NCBI GenBank assembly: GCA_963402885.1
Contig: OY727093.1
Coordinates: 11,977,501-12,041,500 of the forward strand
Source: Antedon bifida
Lineage: Eukaryota; Echinodermata; Crinoidea; Comatulida; Antedonidae
Direction: 5' to 3'
Length of the DNA: 64,000 nt
This document shows, piece after piece, positions 36,441-49,400 of this stretch. Under the pieces are notes generated by a model. The model did no database searches. It was given only the letters and a program-made list of their open reading frames with translations, and was not told the origin of the DNA. Each line of letters starts with the position of its first letter. The first letter of the stretch is position 1. A program made the translations under genes and the position numbers.

Positions 36441-36626
36441 AATAAGGTTTATTTATAACTTTATTTCGCGAGGAACGTCATTGCACAATGCATGATGGGA
36501 AGGGTCTGGGAGCAAACGTTATGACGCGTATGTACAAACAACAAATCATGTACGTGTGAGTTGTGACATTCGCTCCCAAACCCTTCTCACCATGCGCCAC
36601 GCACGATATTTGCGATAAACCTTATT
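36441..36626. repeat. Palindromic MITE in 5' intron of SESTD1-like gene
   Basis: Ends AATAAGGTTTA and TAAACCTTATT are inverted. Further in, CATGATGGGAAGGGTCTGGG (36491) pairs with a near inverse at 36572-36594. The whole forms a large imperfect hairpin of about 186 bp. Confidence 0.65.
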
Positions 36627-37462
36627 GCGTGATTTGTAACAAAATTGCACTGTTCTCAACAGGAAAAGGTCACACCAGAGAGGGTGCAATATTTGTACTG
36701 GTTCCTGACGAACAAAAGGAACAATCACATACAACGTCCATTCCGTTCCCACGAAAATATACCCTGTAAATGCGGCACCTCCTTGTATAGATATATTCAA
36801 GAGTGATTGGGTATGATGTGTATGTCGTCCTTGAGTTGCGTCCCAGTTGAAACAGCGATTTAAAGTAATTTTGTTTTTTATGTAGCCTATCTGGTACTTG
36901 AGATGAGTGACAATACTACTCTACTGTATGTTCAAGTTTCAACAATCATTTGCTGCAATATGTTTTTAAATCTATACATCTCAGAAGCAACATTAAGTAA
37001 TAGGCCATATGAATCGTTTTTTATCCATTCTTAATTCCTTATTTATGTTAACACAAGATATACAGTTCCTGTATAGTATAAATCTTTTAACTGAGTGTTC
37101 TTTGTTTAGATATTAATACAGGTGAAGATTTGGTTACAATGCTTATTCATAGGCATGTTGAGAAATAAATGTATATAAAATACCCTCTTTTATAATAAAA
37201 TTGTATAGTGGTAGTATTCTAGTTCTGTTGGCGACATGTCATTGTTAGTTTCTTTAGTTGTTGATAAAAAGGTGTACGCTTTGAGAATAATACAGTAGGT
37301 CTTCGTAACATAAATTGTATATACTCGTAAAATGTTTAGTATCTTTAAAATACGTTCCATTTTGTTTAGACCTATTATGAATACAATGCAGTATTAAAAT
37401 AATTTTGTGTCTAATTTTGAAAATTGCTGTTTTTATTTTCTGTTGCTAGGTGATGATAAATA

Positions 37463-40400
37463 ATGGCTTCCAACCAATATTCTGCGAGTAACCACAGGAA
37501 CTTGAAGTCAAAGAGTATGTCCAATATACATGCAGATCATCATGGCAATGGCTCACCTCAACTGATGTCGTCATCTGTAAGTGATGTACGAGAAGCTCAA
37601 GAGCATGGCCAGAATTATCAAAAAGAAAAAGGTGTAGTATGATGATTATTGATTTTTTACTGTAACAAATAAAAGTATTAGAAATACTGAATTTTAGAAT
37701 AGAAAGACGTACACTAAACAAAGTCATAAACAAAACAATTAATGAGGAAAAAAGGAAAGTTGTAATATGGAAAATGTGGTTGGGTATGTGGGTGGTAATG
37801 TAACACCCAACATAATTGCTTAGCAACTCAAAGCTTTCATCCAGCTTATTTTTTTAATTGGGAGCTTTAGATTTGTGGTGAACTAGCAGCTAGGTCATGT
37901 TAATTAGTAGCTAGGTCATTTATTTAAAATGCGTGTATTGAAAATGTGCTCCCTCCCGCAATTCCTCTACACAGTTTTTGCATAATATGCAGAGGTCATA
38001 GGTCATCACAAATTGGAAAAAAACCAACACGAAAAAAAAAACCTATATTTAATTTATCTAAGTTATAAAATCTTGCATTTGTTAGTAGTCTTCATAAAAT
38101 GTTTGTAGCTACATCGATGATTAAAAAGAAGAATAAAGCCCATTCATTTTTGCACTCATGTTGACCCTTTTAGGCTACTGTATCTACCAAGTATTGGCTT
38201 GATATGAAATTGTATACCTTCACACACACCTGTGAATTATATTGAAGGTGTGTTCAAGCATACAGATGGAGTATTGTTATTCTTTCTTGTTGTCTTGTTT
38301 ACATTCTAAAGTTCACACTCTTTATTCAAATACACTTGTGATCTCTGGTATGCTGTTTACCCAATGGGAGCTCATAATGAAACATAATTAGTTAAGACAG
38401 GGAAGGGAATTTCATTCTTCTCTGCTTAAGAATTTAGTTGTTTATTAACCCAATGACACAAATCAAATAATAGAAGATAGACAATTTACAAAGAATCTTT
38501 TTTATTTTATTGATTGAACTGAATTTGATAGGAAATACAGAGTAAAATCCCTCATTATTTAACCATACTGTAAGAACATCTGCATTAAGGGGACAAGTAC
38601 TTTTTGTGGGATGTGGGAGAGGTAGATTTTGGGGAATTCTAAAACTGTTTTAATTATTTATGAAATAAATATATTTAGAATTACAATAACATTGTTTTAT
38701 TGTTTAGTAAACCAACATATCTCTATCTTTCTATAGTTGCTTCTCCTTGGGCTTCTCAAATTGTAGATTTACTAAGAAGACGTATTGTGTATAAATCTGG
38801 TAAGTATCAAATTGAAATAAAAAATAAATTAAAAACAGATTATTCAATTGGTGAAACTTAACCGCTGTGCAATTGTGTTTACTATTCAGTTTATTAACTA
38901 TCTCTACTTAAATTCTAAATCAACATCGTTGGATCCCTACAGTTCAATATGTTTTATTTTGTGTTAAATAGCCAATCCAAGGAATGTTTAAGGTTGATTT
39001 TAATTCATGATTTCATGAACAGTCGTGACCTCCTCCTTTCATTATTGACAATCTATTATTATTTCAAGAATGTAGAAAAGAAAGCAGAGTGCCTTTTGTA
39101 TTCATTAACCTTGCACTAAATAGACCCACTGCTACTCTATTTACTTAAAAGATAATTTACATTGTAAATACAATAGCTCCTCTAGTTTAATTACTCAATA
39201 TGACGAATCTAATATTGTACAAATAATAATATGACTAATGTACAGTTTATGTTGCAAATTTGTCACTTTTATTATTGGACACACCTAAATATACAATCAA
39301 ATGAATATAGTTATATAATACCATATTTTGTTATTATTTGAACATTAACTTTAGTAATTAAGATTATAACAAATTTATATTGAATATTTATGTTACAATA
39401 TCTTGAAACTCTCAAGATTATGCCTACTGAAAACATCTTCTACAGTGACTGTATGTAATTGTCCTATAGGTCCCTTTTCTACTGCAAAAAAAATAACCCA
39501 TTAATAAACATGTGAATAAATTAACCCCAATTTCTTTGGATCAGAAACGGGATAAATTTTCAATAAACAATTAAATGGCAGCCTTAAAATAACGGTTAAA
39601 AAACCCAATTGATTCGGTGTTAAAACGCCATTTACACTTTTAGCCGCAACGCAAAATAAGGGTTATTTGATTGACAGCCGTGTCAACTACAATGCAGTAA
39701 CGTTTGAATTGCCTGCCAGTGCCCATTGCATTTTGGGTACTATTTCAACTTATTTAAACAGTTATTCTGAGCAAAAATTTAGCAGAAATGAAAGTTATAT
39801 TTTTAATCTATTTTGAAATAAACGATTTATTCAGCGCTATGCAGCAGAAATAGACCATGTGTGTTCTTTGCTTCCAGTAAAATACTACAACAATCTTCTT
39901 CATATCAGTACAGTCTTGTGGATTACCTAACTCGTCTTGTTCACATTCAGGTTTTCATGTTTCATTCAATGCAGTATTGCTGTACTAAAATATCCATTAG
40001 GCCTACTCTTTATAATATAATATGTACTTCAAGGTACAGTATATCGTAAGACCATGATTATATATTTATTAATCAACAGGCATATGCTGTTATGACCTTG
40101 AGTAGTGTTTTTTGTCTTTGGTTAACTGGACAAAAATAGTACAATAATATACAAATGATTGCGATTGTTACAAAAATTAATCACCCTGTAAATGTACAGA
40201 ATTAGATCGGACACAGAATTCACTTTTCGCGACCCTTTTCAAATTCTGTGAACCATACTCAAAAGTACGTTGGTATTATCTGTTAATATACCCATTGTTA
40301 TGATTATATGAATTAGAATTATTTATAATAATATTGTATACAATTTGATATTAATATATGATTGCTATTTGTTGGTCAGTCAACTTATTAAGTTAACTGT

Positions 40401-43400
40401 TTAGTAAATTAATTTTAATGTTGCGTGATGTGTCACATTATTTTTTTATGAAAATGATTTATTATTGTTACCCAGGTGGGCAGGATAAGAGAGGAAGATC
40501 ACTTATCTCCATAGACATTCAAAAAGCTGATACACTACATGACATTGCTACCTGTATACTGTACTTAACATCAAACACAAGGTACTGCACTTGATACCAT
40601 TTTGACTGCCTTTTCATTCAGAGACCCTTTAAGGTTACAGTAGTACGCCCACCAAATACCAACATAGATCAATCAACCTACCTATCAATCGCCTACATGT
40701 ATTAAGTACCTAAAGTAATGTAGTAGTAAAATATATTAATATTGCTATTATTATTTTTACTTACTCAGAAATTGACCACTTTGTTATGGTTTATATTTGA
40801 TATGCGTTTGATGGATTTTTTTAGGAAAAGAAGCCATCAGAAACCGTTTGTAATAGTTGCAGATTTCACAGGGTTAGGCTTTCAACAAGTACGCTCCATT
40901 TTAGATATGTTACAGGTAAGTCTACAATGTCTATTTCGTGCCTAGCTTACCCAGATAAACTGAGAGGCAGGAGAACATACAGTATGTATTGCTATTTACA
41001 TTCATGTAAAATGTGAACCTCATGATTTCGGTTTGAAGTTTGGTGAAGCCTTTCAATTTAAATGTTAAATATAATAAACATAACATCAACTATAAATAAA
41101 AGGTCTTCTTTTCCTTAATATGGTGCCTAATGAACAACTCATTCATTCATTATGAAACGATGAGAATATGCAATTAAATCTAAATATTTTCCTGTAATGT
41201 ATTAAACATTAACCTATTAATTTATTTATTGCCTAAGTCGGAAATTGCCATCCATTATTGAATTAATGCAAACATTTTGTATTGGCTTGGCTCTATCTAT
41301 TTTATTGCATTTATCATGAAGTAATCAAATCGCAACTTCCTGTATTACTGTCAATTCAATTATTTATTCAATTTATGAAAATAAGATTAGATAAATAGAA
41401 TAATAGAAAGTACAGAAATAGATAAAACATTCAATTAATTATTACTGAGAACTACTTCTTTTCGAATATAGTTTTTTTACTAGTGATTATCTAATATATC
41501 ATTTGTATTATAGAAATCTTGCCGTCATCAAATTCACACAGCATATCTAGTTGTACCTGGTGCATTTAAGGGGAAAGATGGCGAAAGATGGAAATATAAC
41601 TTCAGTTTTGAGGTAATCTTACACCATTTTATATATTTATATATAGATATACTTGTTTTCGATTCAGTTAAACTTTATTTAATCAATGAGGCCCAGATCA
41701 ACTCATATCTAATATTTTTGTTTTTTTAGACGGTATTATTCCCCACTTTATCCAAGCTTTTTGAAGTGATTGACACACACAATTTAACTGAGGATTTTGG
41801 AGGAACACTTTTGTATAATCATGATGAATGGGTGGAGTTAAGATTGGTAAATAATCTTTGACATTTTTATATGAACTTCAATAAATATTATTGTTGATAT
41901 ATTAGTGCTTTATCAGAAAAATGGACATGTTTTCCACAAATTGAAGTTTCAAAATGCACCTTAATAGGGAAGGTGTAGGTCTTTCATTATTTATTTTATT
42001 GTTTATAATTAGTTATAATTTAATATATTTCTGTGACATTTCAAAGTTTTATGCATGCATGTGTGTGTGTAGCTTTGAAATGCATGTAACATGAAAAAAT
42101 GTGAGGAATTTGCAGCTAACATGATTACTATTGTATGTTCCTTAGGATTATGAACGCTTTTTGAAAGATGCATCTACACTTATCCAACGACTAGACAGGG
42201 TTAATTATGAGGTGAAGAGACAAGATAAAAAGACAATGGAAAAAAAGACAAGAAGTCGTCAAAGATGGCACGATGTTGTCTTTAATCAACCAGGTGCTAC
42301 ATATCAACATGGTACATTTATTTGCAATTAACCCTTGCTTTTTTCAATATATAAATATTGTTTATTTATTTTATTTTATTTCAACCACATCCAACAGCGA
42401 AAAATCGCCAATTACAGGATGCCTTAATTTATTAAATTTAATTTATTTAACTCTTATTAGTTTATCATTAATTACCATAATCTGAGCATTTGACCACCTC
42501 ACCACTCACAAGATATTGTTTGATTAAGATTGTTTACATAAATATATTAAATACTATGACAACAAGTACAATTGGTAGTGAATTATTTCCAAATAAAAAA
42601 TGTTTGTATAATATTTTAGAGCTCTTCTGTATACATTTTAATAAGGCATTGTTACATTTATGTTTTCTTTTTGTTTCTATTGAACCATTTAACTACATTT
42701 TATATTAGCTTTTTCTATATCAGAACAGTACACCATAGCAGGTGCACTTTAGCCAACATCATAAACCGTAGTAAACAAACAGCTTTGGTATGCTTTGCAG
42801 GTACATACATTATACGAAAGCTAAGAAAAGACAGATCAGAGCAGCCCTTGCAGGAAGATGAGACGTTAATGTTGAATGAAGTAGAGGGGATGTTAAATGA
42901 GATACAAGACAAACAGGGTGAATTAAAACATTACCTCTCAGAGGGTAAAAAGGAACATCATGTACCAATTGAAGTTCAGGAACTTGAGAGTGGTATAAAA
43001 CGAGTAAGTTTGGTGTTACATAATAGCAAAATATTCTTGTGTTTGCACTGTCATATAAAGGAAAGTATATATTTTAACAGTGTTCTTTGACTATCTTCTT
43101 ACAAGTAAGGTAACTTCAGAGCATGTTTAGAGATTTATTTTTTTAATTACCATTGCCAGCAATATTAAACATGTTCTGTTCAAATATTGTTCTACTATTC
43201 AGGTAAACTCAATTTAATTCAACTTGTTTGTTTTTTTGTAGGTTGTTGATTGGATCATTGGACCAGGAGAAAAATTACTATCATCTCAATCAACCATTGG
43301 CAACAACCTTCAGTCTGCTGACCAACTTAGGAGAGATCATGAGAAATTAGAGTTGAAATGCACTGTACGTATCTTGAAAATTCCCTATAGAATAAAGCGT

Positions 43401-46400
43401 GGTTCCCACTAGCGACGCAATACAACGTATTGCTGTATTGCATAATCACAAATGGGAACCGACGATGCAACAGTGCTGCAAACATCACAGGTTTGATTTC
43501 ATGCAGACGGGGGCAAACACAATCATTGGAAGGGCATTTTCTTACGTCGCGTAGGTTGCGTTATGTTGTGTCACTAGTGGGAACCAAGCTTTAGGACAAA
43601 CCTATACACAGACCAAATCTTGTATTATCATCCTAAAAGAGAAAGGCAATATTTGCTGAATATGTTTCTTCATTTACAACATTTTTTTATTTTTTTGTGG
43701 TAAAAATAGGAAACATATGCAACATTTGCTGAGCTTCGTTATGTTGCTAACGGTTTGATAAAAAATGGAGGACCTTCAACTGAGAGCGTTGCTACCCAGA
43801 AGGAATATATGGACTCGGTGTGTAGGAGCTTTGCCAGTCGGCTGGAAAAAAGAAGAAATCTACTTATTTGTTCTGTTTGTTTTCATCGTACCTTAGAAAA
43901 TGTATGTTTGTATTTTATTTCAATCACTAATTACATTTGTAATATCAGGATTTGTATTGTATTTATGATGCTAAGCTCTGGACAACAAAATTATATTTGT
44001 CAATACGTTGAATCTTGTATTCTTACACACAGCCTACTTACCATTTTACTTGCCTATATGTATGTACTGCATTGAATCTTGAATATAATTCATATTTTTA
44101 GAATTCAATAAATCCTATTTTATTTTGTTTTTGTTTACAGAGTATGCATACATTGGAAGATTTAATTGAGATGTTCAGAGGTGAAGTAGTTGCTGACAGT
44201 ACAGAAATGGTCAAACGAGTTGTGTCAAATATTGATGATAACTGTCATGCAATTGGTCAGTATTTCTATGTTATATCAGTTATTACATTTTTACTGGAAA
44301 ATCCCAAATATATGTTTATGATCATGCACATTATTCAAATAACTTCATCATCAACATTTTTTGTTTCAGCATTTTCTATTGAACAGACGGAAAGAGAGGG
44401 AGAAAGATTGTTAGAAATGATGAGTAGCCCTGTTAAGAATGCTTTCGGTAAAGATATAACACCAAAGTTCGACAGCCAGAAAAGTCATGTGACCACATCT
44501 ATCCATGAGATGAATAAACAACGCAAACAAGTTAACGAATTGGCAGATTTATGGAAATTAAAGTTACAACAAATTTTACAGCTTCGCACGTGTGAGGAAG
44601 ATTCAGTTCAGGTAGGGCCTAGTAACAGTATAACAAGTCTAGGTGAAAATTCTGGCTACCGTACTAGGATTTGTTTTCAATAGAAAGCATAGTCATAGTT
44701 GAAAAAAGGCATGGCAAGTAGATAGGTTGTGTACGTATCACTTTTTTTTTTCAGGGAATTGTTTGGCTAGAAGAACTGTGTGATGTCGTAACCAGATCTC
44801 ATGCTGATATTGGGAGTACTACCGTTGAAGCAGACCAGCGGAAAAAAAGTCATGCCAGCTTAGAGGCCACTGCAGAGGTAATAATTAAGTTTAAATGGTT
44901 TATTATTTTCTGTAATTATTATCTTCTATAATTTGTTTTCATCTTCTATTTTAGTTATTCTTGGCATGTTCCTTTTCTTGTTAAATAATAGTCTAGTAAA
45001 ATAAAATAAAGAATAATACAATTCATTTCCAATGTGTTTTTCTTTTATATTTTTTCATTTTAGAAAACTTATGACTACAGCAAACAGTTATTAAGTGCAG
45101 GCCTAGCGATTCGTAGATCTCTTGAGTACGATACAGCACCAAATGATTCCCTGGCACATAGGCTTCATCTTGCTTGGAAGAGCTTTGCCAAAGAGAGTGA
45201 GGAACGGGCTTCCAGACTTTCTGTCTCACTTATGTTCAATAACAATGCAGAAATGGTACGTATGTTATTGAGTTTACATTCCGTATGTTAGATACTGTAC
45301 TTTGAAAGGTCTTAATTTTATGAGCATGCATAGATTGATTGTTAGGCTCAATAGCTGCATAGTCGCATATCCCTCATAAAAACAGAATGTTAGTAATAAC
45401 CAAATCAGCAGAGCTCTTACACTTATAATTTTTGTTTAAAATAAATATATTTATTTTCCAGCTTGGTCAAGAAATGGATAAGTTCTCTGCAGTAGTAAGG
45501 GAGAGTTTTAATGATACCAACTTTTCTGAACGGGACTTGCATTATCATAGAAATAGGCAAAGTTCCATACAAAATCGATATGTTGATACAATTGCTATGG
45601 GCAAAGCTTTGTTAGATAGAATAGCCGCTCCATCGTCATCTCCTTACAGGTGAATTTCTTTTTTTGTCTCAATAGTTTATGTACAATTTTGAATATAACT
45701 AAGGAAAGTATTGTATGTTTAGTGTTACTTATAAATACAAAAGCCAACTTATTGAATATACAACACTGCTGTCAAGATCAGTGACCCAATCTCAATTGAG
45801 TTAAATAATAAATAAGCAGAAAACCAAATCAAAACATACTGTTGTTGGTTTTACAAATTTTATATAATTTGTGATAGAGATTCATTGTTTCTGTAGAAGT
45901 CCCTGACAAAAGAATAGATAAAAATTAATGAATTGTCATGTTTTCAGTATTAGTAAAAGTAACTTAAAATTTCATCACAATATATATATATATTGCATTT
46001 GAAAGACAATAAAAAAATTGGCAGTATGTTTAGAGTATGTATATTGTGAGCTAATGTATTGAATGTTGATCTCTTCTAGATTGGTTTCAACGCCAGAACC
46101 AGCAGGTCAGGTTTTTAGTCAAGATGATACCTTAATTAACCAGAAACTGTTAGAATTGAAAATTAAAAAGTTAGAGATGGATTTATTACTATCAAGACCA
46201 GAAGAAGCAGAGAGTATTCTTAGGCATATTAAAGAGTAAGTATTGGCAATGCCATCTCAACATTTTTATCTGATGGTTTGCCGTACTCTGACATAATTGT
46301 ACAGATTTCTCAGTATTAAGACCACTTTTGGAATAAATGTTTAAGTAATACTTTTGGGCAACTCAAACCAGATCACTAGCCCGGCATTCATACCTTTAGG

Positions 46401-49400
46401 TCACCGAGTCTTTGTTTTTTATTATTCAATTTCCGGTAATCTATTAACAAGTTAGGTCGTGTAAATTAATTTTCCGAAATGTACGTGCTTCATCACTCTA
46501 TGCTTTGATCCACTGTTTTGGTTTCTATGTCCAGACGAAGACCAATGACACATCAATGACTAGGTCATAGGTCATCGCAAATGGGAAGCTCCTTTTTAAA
46601 ATCTAAATCCAAATACTGTAGTCCTATTTTTAATAAAAATATTATTTAATTTTGTTTTATATTTGACAGTTTATCTGCATACCAAATATCAGGACCGAAT
46701 GCCAAAGACACTTCTTCTATTCTTGAATCTGACCTTAACAACGTTTCACCAGCATCATGGAAAGATGCTAAAGGAATGGTATCGCCATTCACAAACTCTG
46801 AACCACAACAAGTTGTCCCAGCAACATGGAAAGATGCTCAAGGAATGGTTTCTCCATACACTAAACCCAATCATAGTATAACATCCACATTTCAAGATGG
46901 TCCGGAAAAGGTGTCATCACCTATGTCTGATAACTATGCTAGTTATAATGATTCCATGAAGGGAGAACCTCTTGTACAGGAGCCTATATTTGCCAAGACA
47001 GAAGTTCAGAATACTGCAGCAGCAATGAACAATATTAGATTTGGGGATAGTTCTCCTGAAGAACAGGCTGCAATGAGGATATTAAAAGAGTTTGAAGCTG
47101 AAATAGACGAGGTAAGCTACTTTTATACACATTTTATATATAAAACGTAAGAAATAAACTTGTTTTGATGTTAAATTAACCATTTAAATGAATTGTCTCC
47201 ACAAAACAAACATACTCGACGTCATTTGTGTATATTTACCTCTACTTTTTCAGTAGATAATGCTACAAAATTTAGAGTTTTTAAGAGGTTATGCTTTTAC
47301 TATTAATATTATTATTGAGGGGTCATTCTAGTGACACAGTTAGCATGCTTTGAGTCGGGTTATTTTTTTAATGTGTTGGTTAGGCTATGTTTTACGTTAC
47401 TGCATAAAATATAGCACTCATTACTGTTGCTGAAAAACGGCGGTACTGAAAAAAGGGAAAACTATGTTTCTGTCAAGAATTAATAACCACCATACTTCTT
47501 CTTTACAGTACTAATACAATTTTTATAGTCAAATAAAAAGTAAATTTAGTAGCAATATACAAATTAGTAATTATATTATAATTTATGCATTGGCCGATTT
47601 TTGTGTATACATTATCAAATAAAAGATTGTGAAGTTTATTATTATTTTATACATGTCATTTTAAGTTAAGCTACCTAAAAGTATAATTCTCAATTCTCAA
47701 ATTCACATTTGTGATTTTGCTATTATAAATTAAGTTATTAATAGTTGCTATAAATCAATGATTGTAAAACAATGAGCTGGAAATAACTCCCATGAAGAAA
47801 TGGAATATTCCAAAGGGTCTGACTTCTGTAAAGTAGTAAACAGCTTTAAGCTCATGAATATTAATAAGGATTCATGCAGTTAACCTAATACATACTATAG
47901 AAGGCAGTTCATCAGCCTCCAGAGCTGCTGTTGCCAGTACAATCAGTATACACACATCTTCCGTGTGTAGATTGTTTATGTACGTGTTTATGTCCGTGCT
48001 TGTAATTGTCCAATATGATCGTAAAATTGTAACTTTTGGTGGATTTACGCGATTGTCGGTAACTGTTTGTGAGGGGTAAGGATGGCTGCACCAGGAGGGG
48101 TAACTGCGATCAGTACAGTAGCAGTGCAGTCTGGAGAGGCTCGTATCATCCTAGCGGTTTTGAGAGTAAGTGCTTCTATTCCAGTAACCTAGGGCGCAAG
48201 TCTGGTTTTAAAAGAGGTGGGAAAGGGGTTCTTAGCAGCCAGGGGAATGATTTATATTCAACTTTGAAAAACTTTACCACATAAATTTAAAACAATTTAG
48301 ATAATTCATGTATTATTTGATTGCTTGATTTTGATGCTTTTTTAATATTCAACATAACAATATTGCCAGTTTGCAGTATTTTAAATCACAATATTGAAAC
48401 TTGACTGCTTTGCTTTGAATGAAGATGAGAAGGTAGGGGGATTTTTTCCAGAGTAGGTGAAATGTTTTAAAAACATTAAAGCTTATCTTTACCTAATTTT
48501 AATTAGTTATTTAAAAATAAGTCAAATAGGTCTAATTAGTTCATTAAGTTTTTGTCAGTGATGTCTACATATTTAACACCACTATAGTGTTACACTAGGA
48601 ACTGGCATTTAAAGTGGTATTTAAAGAATGCATGAGATAAAATGTGCTGTGTTAATTTCTATGACCAGAGGGTCAATTCTGTAATTTATCTTATGAGTGT
48701 TAGTTAATTGTTTAATAACACCATGGAGAATTTCTAAATAAGACATATTATTGATACTGAGCATTTAAACTGTTTTAGCCAATTACAATGTCTGATTCAA
48801 TTTTGATTGAATTGTTAATTGAATAGTCATCTGAATTTGACATTTTTATGTTTGCATGACTGATTTTAACAAATGTTATATATTTTTATTTAAATAAAAA
48901 TATACATGCTCTAGTAATTGTTGTTTTATGGTTAATAATAAATTAATGAGGGGCCTGACCCTCACAATTGTCTGTCTTGTTAGAGTAACTTCGTTTTGAG
49001 ATCAGCATAAATATTTAGATTCTTGAGTGTCCAATAGTAGGCACACACAACTTGATAAGGCATCTTGCAGATGGAGATACTTTACACTTGTTATGGGTAG
49101 GGTGTTCATCTTAAAATTCTTTGAATATTAACATTTTTCCAAGTGCCAATATTAAATTCTGTTAAATTTTATATCTATTATTTATAATTTAAGCTTTTCA
49201 CAGTAGTATTTATAAGATGATGAGTTTAAAATAATTGTAACAAACTGTGATTAAACATAATTATCACCCCTGTGGAAAAACATACAGGTATACAAATTAT
49301 TGTAAACAATGAAACATTGAGTATATATTTCTGATTTTCACTAATTGTATTTACCAATTTGCTATCTTTGTTGAAAAAAAAAAACTAGGGCAGTTTTATA

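Noticed and set aside
37577-37582. Strong GTAAGT donor inside the first coding exon of the SESTD1-like gene
   Set aside because: Using it gives phase 0, but the next exon is only open in phase 1. The weaker GTGTAG donor at 37632 keeps the SEC14 frame.
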